From Campylobacter showae (GTDB lineage Bacteria > Campylobacterota > Campylobacteria > Campylobacterales > Campylobacteraceae), in contig NZ_UWOK01000001.1 in NCBI RefSeq assembly GCF_900573985.1, forward strand, positions 124,001 through 188,000: 64,000 bases of DNA. The letters are read 5' to 3'. Shown here piece by piece: positions 17,489 to 25,932 of this stretch. A model generated the notes under the pieces. That model worked only from the letters and a program-made list of their open reading frames with translations, searched no databases and was not told the origin of the DNA. The translations under genes were made by a program, and so were the position numbers. Every line of letters starts with the position of its first letter. Position 1 is the first letter of the stretch.

Positions 17489-18271
17489 TTGAAAGAAATT
17501 TTAATCACAAACGACGACGGCTTCGAGGCTAGCGGCCTTCATGCTTTAGCTAGCGCACTAAGGGAGCTACCTGATACCCGCGTTACGATCGTCGCTCCAA
17601 GTACCGAAAAATCAGCCTGTGCGCACTCTCTAACGCTTACTAGACCCCTTCGCTTTATCAAGCTTGATGATGATTTTTACAAACTCGACGACGCCACGCC
17701 CGCAGACTGCGTCTATCTCGCGCTTCATGCGCTTTATAAAAGACTGCCCGACCTCGTAATCAGCGGCATAAACCACGGCGCAAATGTGGGCGAAGATATC
17801 ACCTACTCGGGTACGTGTGGAGCGGCTATGGAGGGCGTTTTGCAGGGCGTGCCAAGTATCGCGTTTTCGCAGTTTTATAAAAACGACAGTATCGAAAAAC
17901 TCGGCTTTTCGCTCGCGCAGCAAGCCGTCAAATTTATCGTTCCGCGCGTACTAGAGGGTGAAATATCCCTACCGCCGCGCCAATTTTTAAACGTAAATAT
18001 CCCAGCCGTCTCCGTCCGCGAATTTAGAGGCTACCGCATAGTTCCCGCAGGCAGGCGCAGCTACGCCACGCACGCGATGCTCCACCGCAACCCGCGTGGC
18101 GTCGAGTACTACTGGCTCGGACAGCCGTCGAATTTAGACTACGAGCAAAACAGCGAGTCCGACATAAGCGTGCTTAGCGAGAGTTTTGCCTCGCTAACTC
18201 CGATCATGCTAGATATGACCGCGCACGCGAGCTTGCAGGGCCTAAAAACCGCGCTAAAGGATCAAATTTGA
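17489..18271 (+). CDS. surE: 5'/3'-nucleotidase SurE
   Basis: Metal-dependent nucleoside monophosphate phosphatase of the SurE family, linked to stationary-phase survival. It is 260 residues. Metal ligands are in ITNDDGFEASG (D8, D9), and STEKSACAHSLTLT and ISGINHGANVGEDITYSGT carry the active-site Ser, Asn and Gly residues. The start is a TTG preceded by AAAAGGAA. It overlaps the following ThiF-like gene by 4 bases. Confidence 0.95.
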   Translation: MKEILITNDDGFEASGLHALASALRELPDTRVTIVAPSTEKSACAHSLTLTRPLRFIKLDDDFYKLDDATPADCVYLALHALYKRLPDLVISGINHGANVGEDITYSGTCGAAMEGVLQGVPSIAFSQFYKNDSIEKLGFSLAQQAVKFIVPRVLEGEISLPPRQFLNVNIPAVSVREFRGYRIVPAGRRSYATHAMLHRNPRGVEYYWLGQPSNLDYEQNSESDISVLSESFASLTPIMLDMTAHASLQGLKTALKDQI

Positions 18272-18933
18272 GCGAGGAAATTTTGGATCAAAATGACCGA
18301 TTTACGAGATCTCGCTGGCTGTTTGGCGATGATTTTAAAAAGCTTCAAAACGCAAACGTACTAATCTGTGGCGTAGGCGGCGTGGGCGGAGTCTGTGCGG
18401 ATGCGCTAGCTCGCGCGGGCGTGGGTAAAATTACCATCATCGACAAAGATATTTTTGATATAACCAATCAAAACCGTCAGATTTACAGCGAAGTAGTTGG
18501 AGCCGTTAAAGTGGGAGAATTTGCCAAAAGATACGAGTGCGTAACGGCGCTGCAGGAGCTAATGACGCCCGAGCTTATCGCAAATTTTGATTTCTCGCCC
18601 TTTGATCTCGTGATCGACGCTATCGACGACGTACCCGCCAAGATCGCGCTCGCGCTAAAAACGCACGAAAAGCTCATTAGCTCGATGGGCGGCGCAAAGC
18701 GCATAGACCCGACACAGATCAAGGTCGCCTCCGTTTGGCAAACCTGCAACGATCCGTTTGCTAAAAAAATACGCACCGAGCTTAAAAAAGCGGGCTTTAA
18801 AGGTAAATTTGACGTCGTGTTTTCGACCGAACTGCCAAGGTGCGTGAAACTGGGCAGTTTTATGGGTGTAACGGCGTGTTTTGGGCTAAATTTAGCTGCT
18901 TTAGCGGTTAGAAAAATCATCAGCGATAAATAA
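18268..18933 (+). CDS. tcdA: ThiF/HesA-family adenylating enzyme, probable TcdA (t6A dehydratase)
   Basis: An E1-like ATP-dependent enzyme of 221 residues. The nucleotide-binding loop is CGVGGVGGVCADALARAGVG near 31-50, followed by ITIIDKDIFDITNQNRQI with the conserved Asp, Asn and Arg, and DLVIDAIDDVPAKIAL near 110. The pattern fits TcdA/CsdL, which cyclises t6A37 in tRNA. ThiF and MoeB are related alternatives, but the lack of a CxxC zinc pair favours TcdA. The TTG start overlaps the surE stop. Confidence 0.75.
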   Translation: MSEEILDQNDRFTRSRWLFGDDFKKLQNANVLICGVGGVGGVCADALARAGVGKITIIDKDIFDITNQNRQIYSEVVGAVKVGEFAKRYECVTALQELMTPELIANFDFSPFDLVIDAIDDVPAKIALALKTHEKLISSMGGAKRIDPTQIKVASVWQTCNDPFAKKIRTELKKAGFKGKFDVVFSTELPRCVKLGSFMGVTACFGLNLAALAVRKIISDK

Positions 18934-18983
18934 TTTTAATTAGTCTGGGCGAGTTTAACCGCTCGCTTAAAACAAATTTATGC

Positions 18984-18989
18984 TATTAT
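18984..18989 (+). promoter_or_regulatory. -10 element upstream of mobA
   Basis: TGCTATTATACC matches an extended -10 (TATTAT) 24 bases before the mobA start, in the 80-base spacer after the TcdA-like gene. No good -35 is seen, as usual for Campylobacter sigma-70 promoters. Confidence 0.5.
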
Positions 18990-19013
18990 ACCGCACTTAA
19001 ATTAAGGAAAAAA

Positions 19014-19679
19014 ATGAAAACATGCGTCATCCTTGCCGGGGGCAAAAGCTCGCGAATGGGCCGCGACAAAACGCTGCTACCTTTTGGCGGATTTGCGACG
19101 CTCACGCACTACGGAGCGCATAAATTCGGGCGGATTTTTGAGCGCGTATTCGTTAGCTCCAAATTTGAAAAATTTAACCCACCCCTGCCGCTCATCAAAG
19201 ACGCCGACGCAGAGGAAATCTCGCGGTCAAATTTGACCGAGGCGAGCAACAAAGAGGGTGCGCCAAAAAACTCAGCTCAAATTTTCGCGCAAGATACGTC
19301 AAATTTGAGCGAGCTAGCCTTTTCTCCGATGCTAGCGCTTTACAGTATCCTTAAGAACTTCCCTAACGAAAGCGTCTTTATTGTCCCGGCCGATATGCCC
19401 TTTGTTAGCGAAAACTGCGTGCGCGAACTATATAAATTTACCGGCGAATACGACATGGTCATCGCTGCGGACGAGTCGCATACGCACTCGCTTTGCGGGT
19501 TTTTTAGTGGGGATTTAGCGGACGCGGCGGGCGAGCTTTTTGCCGAGGGCGAGCACAAGATCGGGCTTTTGCGCGACCGTTGCCGCTGCAAGATCGTAAA
19601 ATTCGCGCGCGAAGACGAGTTTTTTAACATCAACTATCAAGCCGATTACGAACAAGCTTTAAAAGAAGGAAAAATATGA
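19014..19679 (+). CDS. mobA: Molybdenum cofactor guanylyltransferase
   Basis: Attaches GMP to molybdopterin to make the MGD form of the cofactor for DMSO-reductase-family enzymes. It is 221 residues. The GTP-binding signature is CVILAGGKSSRMGRDKTLLP at 4-22 and the metal-binding Asp is in VFIVPADMPFVSENC. A roughly 30-residue charged stretch (about 65-97) between these is longer than in many MobA proteins and looks disordered. The stop overlaps the pldA ATG by 4 bases, the same mobA-pldA pair I recall from C. jejuni. Confidence 0.92.
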   Translation: MKTCVILAGGKSSRMGRDKTLLPFGGFATLTHYGAHKFGRIFERVFVSSKFEKFNPPLPLIKDADAEEISRSNLTEASNKEGAPKNSAQIFAQDTSNLSELAFSPMLALYSILKNFPNESVFIVPADMPFVSENCVRELYKFTGEYDMVIAADESHTHSLCGFFSGDLADAAGELFAEGEHKIGLLRDRCRCKIVKFAREDEFFNINYQADYEQALKEGKI

Positions 19680-20770
19680 AAAAAATTATCGTTTTACTGG
19701 CGGTTTTGTTAAATTTCGTACCAGCCGGCGAGCCTGCAACGGCGAAGCAAAATTTAGCCGGCCAGCCTGAAAATGCGGCTGAAAATTTGACCGAACCGAC
19801 CGCCAAAGACGAAGCCAAGCGCCTCTACGAAGCCGCCGCAAAGCTCGAGCATGAAGGCGACAAAACAAGAGCCCTTCAGCTTTATAAACTAGCGGCTAAA
19901 AAGGCGATATTTACGGACGAGGACGGCGAAACTGCCGCTATGGAGCGCTCCGTGATCGCACCGTCAGATAGCGTAGCGGACGCGCCCGTAGAGGAGCAAA
20001 AGATCGCCTCTAAAGAGCGCCCGAAAGCGAAATTTGAAAGCGGCGAGGCATACGACGTGGATGAAATTTTGGGCCTAAAAATGCACCACCTAAACTACCT
20101 TTTGCCTGCAACCTACGCATTTAACGACGTTGAAGGCAGGCGCAGATTTGAGACCGCTTTTCAAATCAGCCTGCAAAAGCCGCTACTTTACGACGTGTTT
20201 GATATGAATGAAACGATCTCGGCAGGCTACTCGCAAAGCTCGTGGTGGCAGACAGCTAAGAGCTCTACGCCGTTTCGCGAGACCAACTACCGCCCGGAGA
20301 TTTTCATAACCGTTCCGATGAGATTTGAGGCGCTACCGAGTCTTGACTACCTACGCGCGGGGCTTTTGCACGAGAGTAACGGCCAGGGCGGCGAGAAGTC
20401 TCGCTCGTGGAACCGCGTATATCTCGAGGCTAAACTTTACGCCGGTAGTCTAGTCGTGATCCCGCGAGCGTGGGCGCGCATCCCTGAGAGCAAAGGCAGC
20501 GACGACAATCCCGACATCGAAAAATACCTCGGCAATATGGATATAAATTTCGCTCTGCCTTACCGCGGCCATATCTTTACGGCGATGGTGCGAAACAACC
20601 TGCATTTTGATAAAACAAACCGAGGCGCGGGCGAGCTTGGGTGGCTGTTTCCGTTTGGAAAAAGCGGCGTTTACGGCTACGTGAAGTACTTTACGGGATA
20701 CGGCGAGAGCCTCATCGACTACAACCGCCACACCGATAAAGTCGGTATCGGCTTCGCGATTTTAAAATAA
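19676..20770 (+). CDS. pldA: Outer membrane phospholipase A
   Basis: OMPLA-type outer-membrane beta-barrel that hydrolyses phospholipids. The 364-residue protein has a signal peptide (1-18, MKKIIVLLAVLLNFVPAG), a charged periplasmic segment (about 20-120), and then the barrel. The catalytic His-Ser pair is in LLHESNGQGGEKSRSWNR, with the conserved Asn in FTAMVRNNLHF. The C-terminal strand ends in DKVGIGFAILK rather than aromatic Phe. The longer N-terminal extension is usual in Campylobacter PldA. Confidence 0.9.
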   Translation: MKKIIVLLAVLLNFVPAGEPATAKQNLAGQPENAAENLTEPTAKDEAKRLYEAAAKLEHEGDKTRALQLYKLAAKKAIFTDEDGETAAMERSVIAPSDSVADAPVEEQKIASKERPKAKFESGEAYDVDEILGLKMHHLNYLLPATYAFNDVEGRRRFETAFQISLQKPLLYDVFDMNETISAGYSQSSWWQTAKSSTPFRETNYRPEIFITVPMRFEALPSLDYLRAGLLHESNGQGGEKSRSWNRVYLEAKLYAGSLVVIPRAWARIPESKGSDDNPDIEKYLGNMDINFALPYRGHIFTAMVRNNLHFDKTNRGAGELGWLFPFGKSGVYGYVKYFTGYGESLIDYNRHTDKVGIGFAILK

Positions 20771-20946
20771 AAGCTTGCCGCATTCGGGCGGCGGCAACAA
20801 GGCAAAATCTCAGCAAAAACGACATAAACGAAAGTCAAATTTGCCCGCACAGACAAGCGCGGCGCGATCCTTTAAATTTACGCAAAGTCGCCGCAAAAGT
20901 CGCCGCCGCAATGCAAGCGCAAAATTCGTCAAATTTAGGAAGATAG

Positions 20947-21754
20947 ATGAAAAATTTATTAAAGCTTTTTATCGTTTTAACCTACGCGACCTCGCTGCAA
21001 GCAGGCGGCAAATACGTGCCCGAGCAGCAAAAAGACGAGCGGCAAAATACGCAACAGACTCTACCTCACCTGGCTAGACGCGAGCGGCGCGCAGCTAGAT
21101 CGCTACGTCATCGACGAAGCGGACGAGAAGTACAAGCGCAAGATCCCGGACAACCCCTCCACAAAGCTAAAAATCTCACTCGTCGTCCGCAAAAACGAGC
21201 GCTGGGTGCTGCTAGAAGTCTACTCAAAAGAGCACCGAGACGCGCCTGCGTTCACGGCCGAGAGATGCCCGTGGGGCGGACTAGAAAAGGAGCTACTAGA
21301 ACTTTTTGACGCGGGCGAAGTGCTAAAACTGTACCGAAAAACCAAGCGTTTTGATGCAAATTTAGGCTTTTTCTTCGAAAACAACATAGCCGAATACCAC
21401 AGAGACGGCAAGCCATCGTATAAGGAATTTACCAGCGTCCGAACGGGTAAAAAGGAAACGACTTTTGAAAAATACGACGAGAGCGGTCGCTTGCATAGCC
21501 GCGCATACCAGATAGGCGGCGAGTCTGCGTATTTTGAGTTTTTCTACCCGAGCGGCAAGCTAAAAAGCGTGATAGACCAACGCCAAACGATAGGCAAGCC
21601 GCTTAGCGAAGCGGTTAAAATACAAAAAGAATTTAACGAAAAAGGCGAGCTCGTAAAAGAGGTCGTAACCGACGCAAAAGCGGGCGCGGCGACTACCAAA
21701 TTTTACGGCGAAAACGGCGAAATCGTAAAAACCGAAACAAAAAATCTCAGATAA
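20947..21754 (+). pseudogene. YwqK/MORN-type exported protein, frameshifted
   Basis: Frame 1 starts at ATG 20947 after AGGAAG and gives a signal peptide (MKNLLKLFIVLTYATSLQAG) followed by GKYVPEQQKDERQ, then becomes nonsense. The frame shifted by one base reads SGKIRNRLYLTWLDASGAQL from about 21040 and stays open to 21754, with YwqK-like repeats YDESGRLHSR, FYPSGKLKSV, FNEKGELVKEV and YGENGEIVKT. The switch is best placed at the five-A run 21029-21033, where one base gained or lost joins the two frames. Intact, it would be about 268 residues and periplasmic. YwqK proteins are often annotated as antitoxins, but this is not shown. Real mutation, sequencing error and slippage all remain possible. 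Confidence 0.65.
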
Positions 21755-21773
21755 ACCAAGAGCGGAGAAAAAT

Positions 21774-22382
21774 ATGTTTTTAAAGCTAGACGAGATCGCT
21801 CGCAGACTAGACGAGGTATGCCTGCCTCTGGAACAAGATGGTATAACGGGCATGAGGCTGCTAGCACAAAGCGATGCCGACGCGTCCACGCGGGCGCTAG
21901 AAAATGCGCAAGAGGCTCTAGGCGTCAAATTTCCGCTTGCACTCTCGCGGCTAGTTTGCGAATTTGACTTTGGCGAATTTGAAGTTTGCAACGTACGATT
22001 TGGCGCCGGCGGCGACTACGCTAGCGAGCTAGTGCGGCTAAACAGCACCGACGAATACGGCGGCAAATGGTGGCACGGCGATACGCGTCCTGCAAATTTG
22101 ATAGTTTTTGCCGTCGGCGATCCGTGGATTTTTTTGCTTGATTGCGCGGACGGCGCGATTTATGCGTGGCTGCTCGGGGACGAAGAGCTTTGCGGCAGGC
22201 GCGTTGCGAGCGATTTTGAGAGATTTTTTAGAGCGCTTGCTAGTATCGGTATCGCGCGACTAAGCAAAAAGGCCGTGCCATGCGCGGAAAAATCGCTAAA
22301 TTCGTCCAAGCCGGCGATGATAAAGCGCTTGAGTTTTGGCGAGAAATGGCTGAAATTTGATAAATTTATGCTGGAAAGCTAG
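21774..22382 (+). CDS. SMI1/KNR4-family protein
   Basis: A cytoplasmic protein of 202 residues without signal or membrane segment. The core about 25-155 resembles SMI1/KNR4 (SUKH) domains: an N-terminal ALGVKFPLALSRLVCEFDFG helix-strand element, then NLIVFAVGDPWIFLLDCADG and GAIYAWLLGDEE, where a strand-Asp-G motif is typical. SUKH proteins often serve as immunity proteins to contact-dependent toxins, but no toxin is seen beside it. It begins 19 bases after the YwqK-like gene. Confidence 0.65.
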   Translation: MFLKLDEIARRLDEVCLPLEQDGITGMRLLAQSDADASTRALENAQEALGVKFPLALSRLVCEFDFGEFEVCNVRFGAGGDYASELVRLNSTDEYGGKWWHGDTRPANLIVFAVGDPWIFLLDCADGAIYAWLLGDEELCGRRVASDFERFFRALASIGIARLSKKAVPCAEKSLNSSKPAMIKRLSFGEKWLKFDKFMLES

Positions 22383-22605
22383 GATTTTTGCGCTAAATTT
22401 TAAGCGCAAGCGGCTTTGGCGGCAAATTTGACTGATTTCAAAGGCGCTAAATTTGGCGACAAGCACCGCCAAATTTTAATCTCAAATTTACAAATTATAC
22501 CTCCAAACCAGCTCAAATTTATATTATTTTTTGCATTCGGGTGCTAAATTTGAGCTCAAATTTGCCGTAAATTCGGCGTATAAATTTAACGACAAAAGGC
22601 AAAAA

Positions 22606-23508
22606 ATGATAACCGCAAAGGCTCTTTACGCATCCGCAAGGCTTAGATCGCTACCCCTTAGCGTCTCGGGCGTGTTGCTTGGCAGTGGCGCGGCATACGG
22701 TGCGGGCGCGTTTAGAACGGATATTTTCGCGCTAGCACTGCTTACGACGCTTCTGTTTCAGGTACTCAGCGACTACGCCAACGACTACGGCGACGCAGTA
22801 AAAGGCACCGACGACGATGGCAGGCTGGGGCCGCGCCGCGCGATACAAACGGGACAAGTGAGCGCGACCGAGATGAAGCGCGTCATCGTCGTTACGGCGC
22901 TGCTTTCGGCGCTTTCGAGCCTTGCGCTAAGCGTTTTGGCGTTTGGCGAGCGGTTTTATCTCGTGGCTCTATTTTTGGCGCTAGGCGGCGCGTCGATATA
23001 TGCCGCGATCCGCTACACCGTGGGAGCCGGCGCATACGGTTACCTGGGGCTTGGCGACATTTTCGTGTTTTTGTTTTTTGGACTACTAAGCGTGCTGGGC
23101 TCGTACTTTTTATATGCGCACTCACTTGATGCGGCGCTGCTGCTACCTGCGTGCGCGTGCGGGTTACTAAGCACCGCCGTGCTAAATCTAAACAACATGC
23201 GCGACATCCAAAACGATGCGCTAAAGGACAAGCGCACGGTCCCCGTTCGTATCGGACTGAGCGCAGCCAAGCTCTACCACTACGCGCTGATCGCGGGCGG
23301 AGCGAGCCTGATGCTTTGCTACTCACTTTTGCGCGACGACACGGGCATGAGACTGCTCTACGTAATTAGCTTTGCGCCGCTTATTAGGCACCTATTTTTC
23401 GTTTCGCGGGTGCGGGAGTGTCGCGATTTCGACGGACAGCTAAAGGTCGTCGCGCTCTGTACGTTTGCGATGTCTGCGCTGTTTTTCGTTGGGGAGATTT
23501 TGGGCTAA
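22606..23508 (+). CDS. menA: MenA-like 1,4-dihydroxy-2-naphthoate polyprenyltransferase
   Basis: UbiA-superfamily membrane prenyltransferase of 300 residues with about eight or nine helices. The first Asp-rich motif is DYANDYGDAVKGTDDDGRLG near 62-80, followed by RRAIQTGQVS, which is characteristic of MenA; the second is NNMRDIQNDALKDKRTVPVR near 203. I chose ATG 22606 over an in-frame start at 22531 because it begins at the conserved ARLRSLPLSVSGVLLG region. MenA prenylates DHNA in the classical menaquinone pathway, whereas Campylobacter is known for the futalosine route, so the true substrate is unclear. Confidence 0.75.
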   Translation: MITAKALYASARLRSLPLSVSGVLLGSGAAYGAGAFRTDIFALALLTTLLFQVLSDYANDYGDAVKGTDDDGRLGPRRAIQTGQVSATEMKRVIVVTALLSALSSLALSVLAFGERFYLVALFLALGGASIYAAIRYTVGAGAYGYLGLGDIFVFLFFGLLSVLGSYFLYAHSLDAALLLPACACGLLSTAVLNLNNMRDIQNDALKDKRTVPVRIGLSAAKLYHYALIAGGASLMLCYSLLRDDTGMRLLYVISFAPLIRHLFFVSRVRECRDFDGQLKVVALCTFAMSALFFVGEILG

Positions 23509-23643
23509 ATTTAACCTGATTTTTTATCGCACGATCTTGGGGCGGCAAGCCAAACAACTCAAGTTTTTCTCAAAATGTTGCGAAAAAGTTATATATTTAC
23601 TTTTTTAAAATACACTTTCAAACCTAAATCGCAAGGAGAAAAA

Positions 23644-24213
23644 ATGAAAAAACTAATCAAATTTTCGCTAGCCGCAGCGCTAGTAGCAAGCTTCGCAAGC
23701 GCCGCAGTCTATGAGATCGACCCGGCGCACAGCAGCGTCGGCTTTAAGATCAAACATCTAAGCATCTCAAAAGTGAACGGAAATTTCGGCAAATTTGACG
23801 CCGTGATCGACTACGACAAAAACGCCAAGGAGCTAAAAGCGCTCGAGGCCACGATCGAAACCGCCTCAGTAAATACGCAAAACGACAAGCGCGACGAACA
23901 CCTACGCAGAGCGGATTTTTTCAACGCGGCCAAATTTGACAAAATCACCTACAAAATGGTCAAATTTGAAAAAGAAAGCGACACTGAAGGCAAGGTCGTG
24001 GGCACGCTCACGATGCACGGCGTCACTAAGCCCGTGGTACTGAAATTCGAGCTTGGCGGCTTTACGACGGATAAAAACGGCAAGGAAAAAATCGGTTTTA
24101 GCCTAGAGGGCGAGACCAAACGCAAGCTCTTTGAGATCGGGCTAGACACCTCAGAGATCACGCTATCTGACAAAGTCGAGCTAGAAATCGAGATCGAAGC
24201 GAAGGAAAAATAA
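23644..24213 (+). CDS. YceI-family periplasmic protein
   Basis: A 189-residue exported protein: signal peptide about 1-20 (MKKLIKFSLAAALVASFASA), then a YceI lipocalin-like domain starting YEIDPAHSSVGFKIKHLSIS and including NFGKFDAVIDYD, VNTQNDKRDEHLRRADFF and GTLTMHGVTKPVVL. YceI proteins bind polyisoprenoid-type lipids, possibly isoprenoid quinones. The start at 23644 follows AAGGAGAAAA; an in-frame upstream start at 23575 would spoil the signal peptide. A terminator follows. Confidence 0.92.
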   Translation: MKKLIKFSLAAALVASFASAAVYEIDPAHSSVGFKIKHLSISKVNGNFGKFDAVIDYDKNAKELKALEATIETASVNTQNDKRDEHLRRADFFNAAKFDKITYKMVKFEKESDTEGKVVGTLTMHGVTKPVVLKFELGGFTTDKNGKEKIGFSLEGETKRKLFEIGLDTSEITLSDKVELEIEIEAKEK

Positions 24214-24221
24214 GTCTGGTT

Positions 24222-24245
24222 AAAGCCCGCTTTCGGGCTTTGGCT
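24222..24245 (+). terminator. Intrinsic terminator after the YceI gene
   Basis: AAAGCCCG (24222-24229) and CGGGCTTT (24234-24241) form a perfect 8 bp stem with a CTTT loop, 9 bases past the stop, followed by GGCTTGTTTTT. The rest of the 285-base convergent spacer up to 24498 shows no gene. Confidence 0.75.
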
Positions 24246-24498
24246 TGTTTTTAAATTTTAAGTTTTCGTAAATTTGATAACCCGTACGGCACAAAAACCT
24301 GAACGGCAAAAACTCAAACTAAAATTTGACGCGTCAAAGCACGATGTCAAATTTAAAAAACCGCGAAACAGCCGCGCCAAAAGACGAATTTATAGCAAAA
24401 AACATCCGCTCGGACTCGCTAATCATACCGAGCAAACAAAAAGCTCAAGCCGGCAAATAGATAAATTCGCCGGCACGTCGCCGTAACAAAGCGTAAAT

Positions 24499-25641
24499 TT
24501 ACCCCTTACGCCCTAGCAAATAGAGCCTCAAAGCCTGCTGGGCCGTCATTTTGAGATTGCGCGTCGCAGTTTGCTTATCCATCGCCTCTTCTAGGCTCAC
24601 AGGCTCGTTTAATACGCTAAAAAACGCATCGATGCCGTTTTCGTTACAGCCGCCCGCGCAAGACGACACGCTGCCCGCTAGCGCGATGACGGGTTTGCCG
24701 TATTTTTTGGCGATCTTCGCCACTCCGGTCGGGGTCTTGCCCATCGAGCTTTGAAAGTCCAGTCGCCCCTCGCCGGTGATGACTAGATCGGCGTTTTTCA
24801 CGTCCTCTTCGAGGCGGATTTCCTCCATGATGATGTCGATGCCGGGCTTTAGTTTGGCGTTTAGGTAGCTAACAAACCCGTACCCTAGCCCGCCTGCCGC
24901 GCCCGCGCCCTTAAAGTTCCAAAATTCGCTCGAAAAGTGCTCGCTCGTCGCGCTCGCAAAGCTTATAAGCCCAGCGTCTAGATCCTTTACCATCTGCTCG
25001 TCCGCGCCCTTTTGCGGGCCGTAGACGTAGGCCGCGCCGTTTTTGCCAAACAGAGGGTTATCCACGTCGCAAGCCACGAGGAATTCGCACTCTTGCAGCT
25101 CGGGCACTACGTTTTTGTTCGAGATTTTTGTGATTTTTATGAGGTTTTCGCCTTTGCCCTCGAGCAGCTCGCCGTTTTCGTCAAAAAACTCGTATCCTAG
25201 CGCGCTTAGCATACCCGTGCCCGCGTCGTTCGTAGCGCTGCCGCCGATACCCACGATAAATTTACGCGCACCCTTGCTAATAGCATGCAAAATCATCTGC
25301 CCAAAGCCGTAAGTGCTCGTTTTCATCGGGTTTCGGCGCTCTTTTTCCACCAGCATGAGCCCGCTAGAAGACGCCATCTCAAGGATACCCAGTTCGCCCG
25401 CTAGCGCGTATCTGGCGGGGATCTTTTCGCCGAGAGGATTTTGCACGATGACGTCGATAAACTCGCCATCTAGCGCGTCCGCTAGCGCCACCACGCTACC
25501 CTCGCCGCCGTCCGCGATGGGCTTAACCGTCACCTCATCTATCTCACCTGCTAACGCTTCTATGCCCTCTTTTACGGCATTGCCGGCCTCGAGGGAGCTC
25601 AGAGAGCCCTTAAAAGAGTCGATTGCTATTAGTATTTTCAT
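24499..25641 (-). CDS. garK: Glycerate kinase (GarK/GlxK family)
   Basis: Phosphorylates D-glycerate, feeding it into lower glycolysis. The 380-residue protein begins MKILIAIDSFKGSLSSLEAG, the family signature, followed by PIADGGEGSVVAL near 45, ASSSGLMLVEKERRNPM near 105, FIVGIGGSATNDAGTGML near 140 and VITGEGRLDFQSSMGKTP near 285. I chose CAT 25639-25641 as start because it follows AGGAAGG at good spacing; an upstream in-frame ATG at 25734 adds 31 unrelated residues. It lies downstream of a GntP permease, suggesting uptake and use of glycerate or a related sugar acid. Confidence 0.92.
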   Translation of the reverse strand: MKILIAIDSFKGSLSSLEAGNAVKEGIEALAGEIDEVTVKPIADGGEGSVVALADALDGEFIDVIVQNPLGEKIPARYALAGELGILEMASSSGLMLVEKERRNPMKTSTYGFGQMILHAISKGARKFIVGIGGSATNDAGTGMLSALGYEFFDENGELLEGKGENLIKITKISNKNVVPELQECEFLVACDVDNPLFGKNGAAYVYGPQKGADEQMVKDLDAGLISFASATSEHFSSEFWNFKGAGAAGGLGYGFVSYLNAKLKPGIDIIMEEIRLEEDVKNADLVITGEGRLDFQSSMGKTPTGVAKIAKKYGKPVIALAGSVSSCAGGCNENGIDAFFSVLNEPVSLEEAMDKQTATRNLKMTAQQALRLYLLGRKG

Positions 25642-25883
25642 CCATTTTCCTTCCTGAGAGCTCGCGTCTTGGACGATTTTGACGGAGCTAGTAAAAATTT
25701 CGCTCGATAGACCAAGCGTCTTATCTTCGCTCATTTTTACGTCACAACCCTCAAACTCGCCTCAAGCCGCTTTGCATCTACTTTTCTATTTTACGAGCGC
25801 TAAATTTAACCAAATCAAATTTGGCGTTTTCAAGATGTGGGTCTGGGCGGATAAATTTGAAAATTTACCGCTCTTACCGTAAA

Positions 25884-25915
25884 GAGTGCAGTCTGGTTGC
25901 ACCAAAACCGCACTC
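25884..25915 (-). terminator. Possible terminator after the GntP permease gene
   Basis: On the minus strand GAGTGC pairs with GCACTC, with an inner GGTT/AACC pair, and is followed by TTTA, 18 bases past the permease stop. If real, glycerate kinase would need its own promoter in the 291-base spacer or read-through. Confidence 0.4.
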
Positions 25916-25932
25916 AAATTTAGCCGTCAAAT

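Noticed and set aside
20775..20797. Hairpin TTGCCGC/GCGGCAA after pldA as a terminator
   Set aside because: The stem is real but no T-run follows, so an intrinsic terminator is not supported.
20775..21077. 100-codon plus ORF before the YwqK-like gene
   Set aside because: It is Lys/Arg/Ser-rich low-complexity sequence, overlaps the better-supported signal-peptide start at 20947 and lacks a ribosome-binding site.
24274..24486. 70-codon plus ORF after the YceI gene
   Set aside because: Very basic, lies after a terminator, no ribosome-binding site and no recognisable domain.
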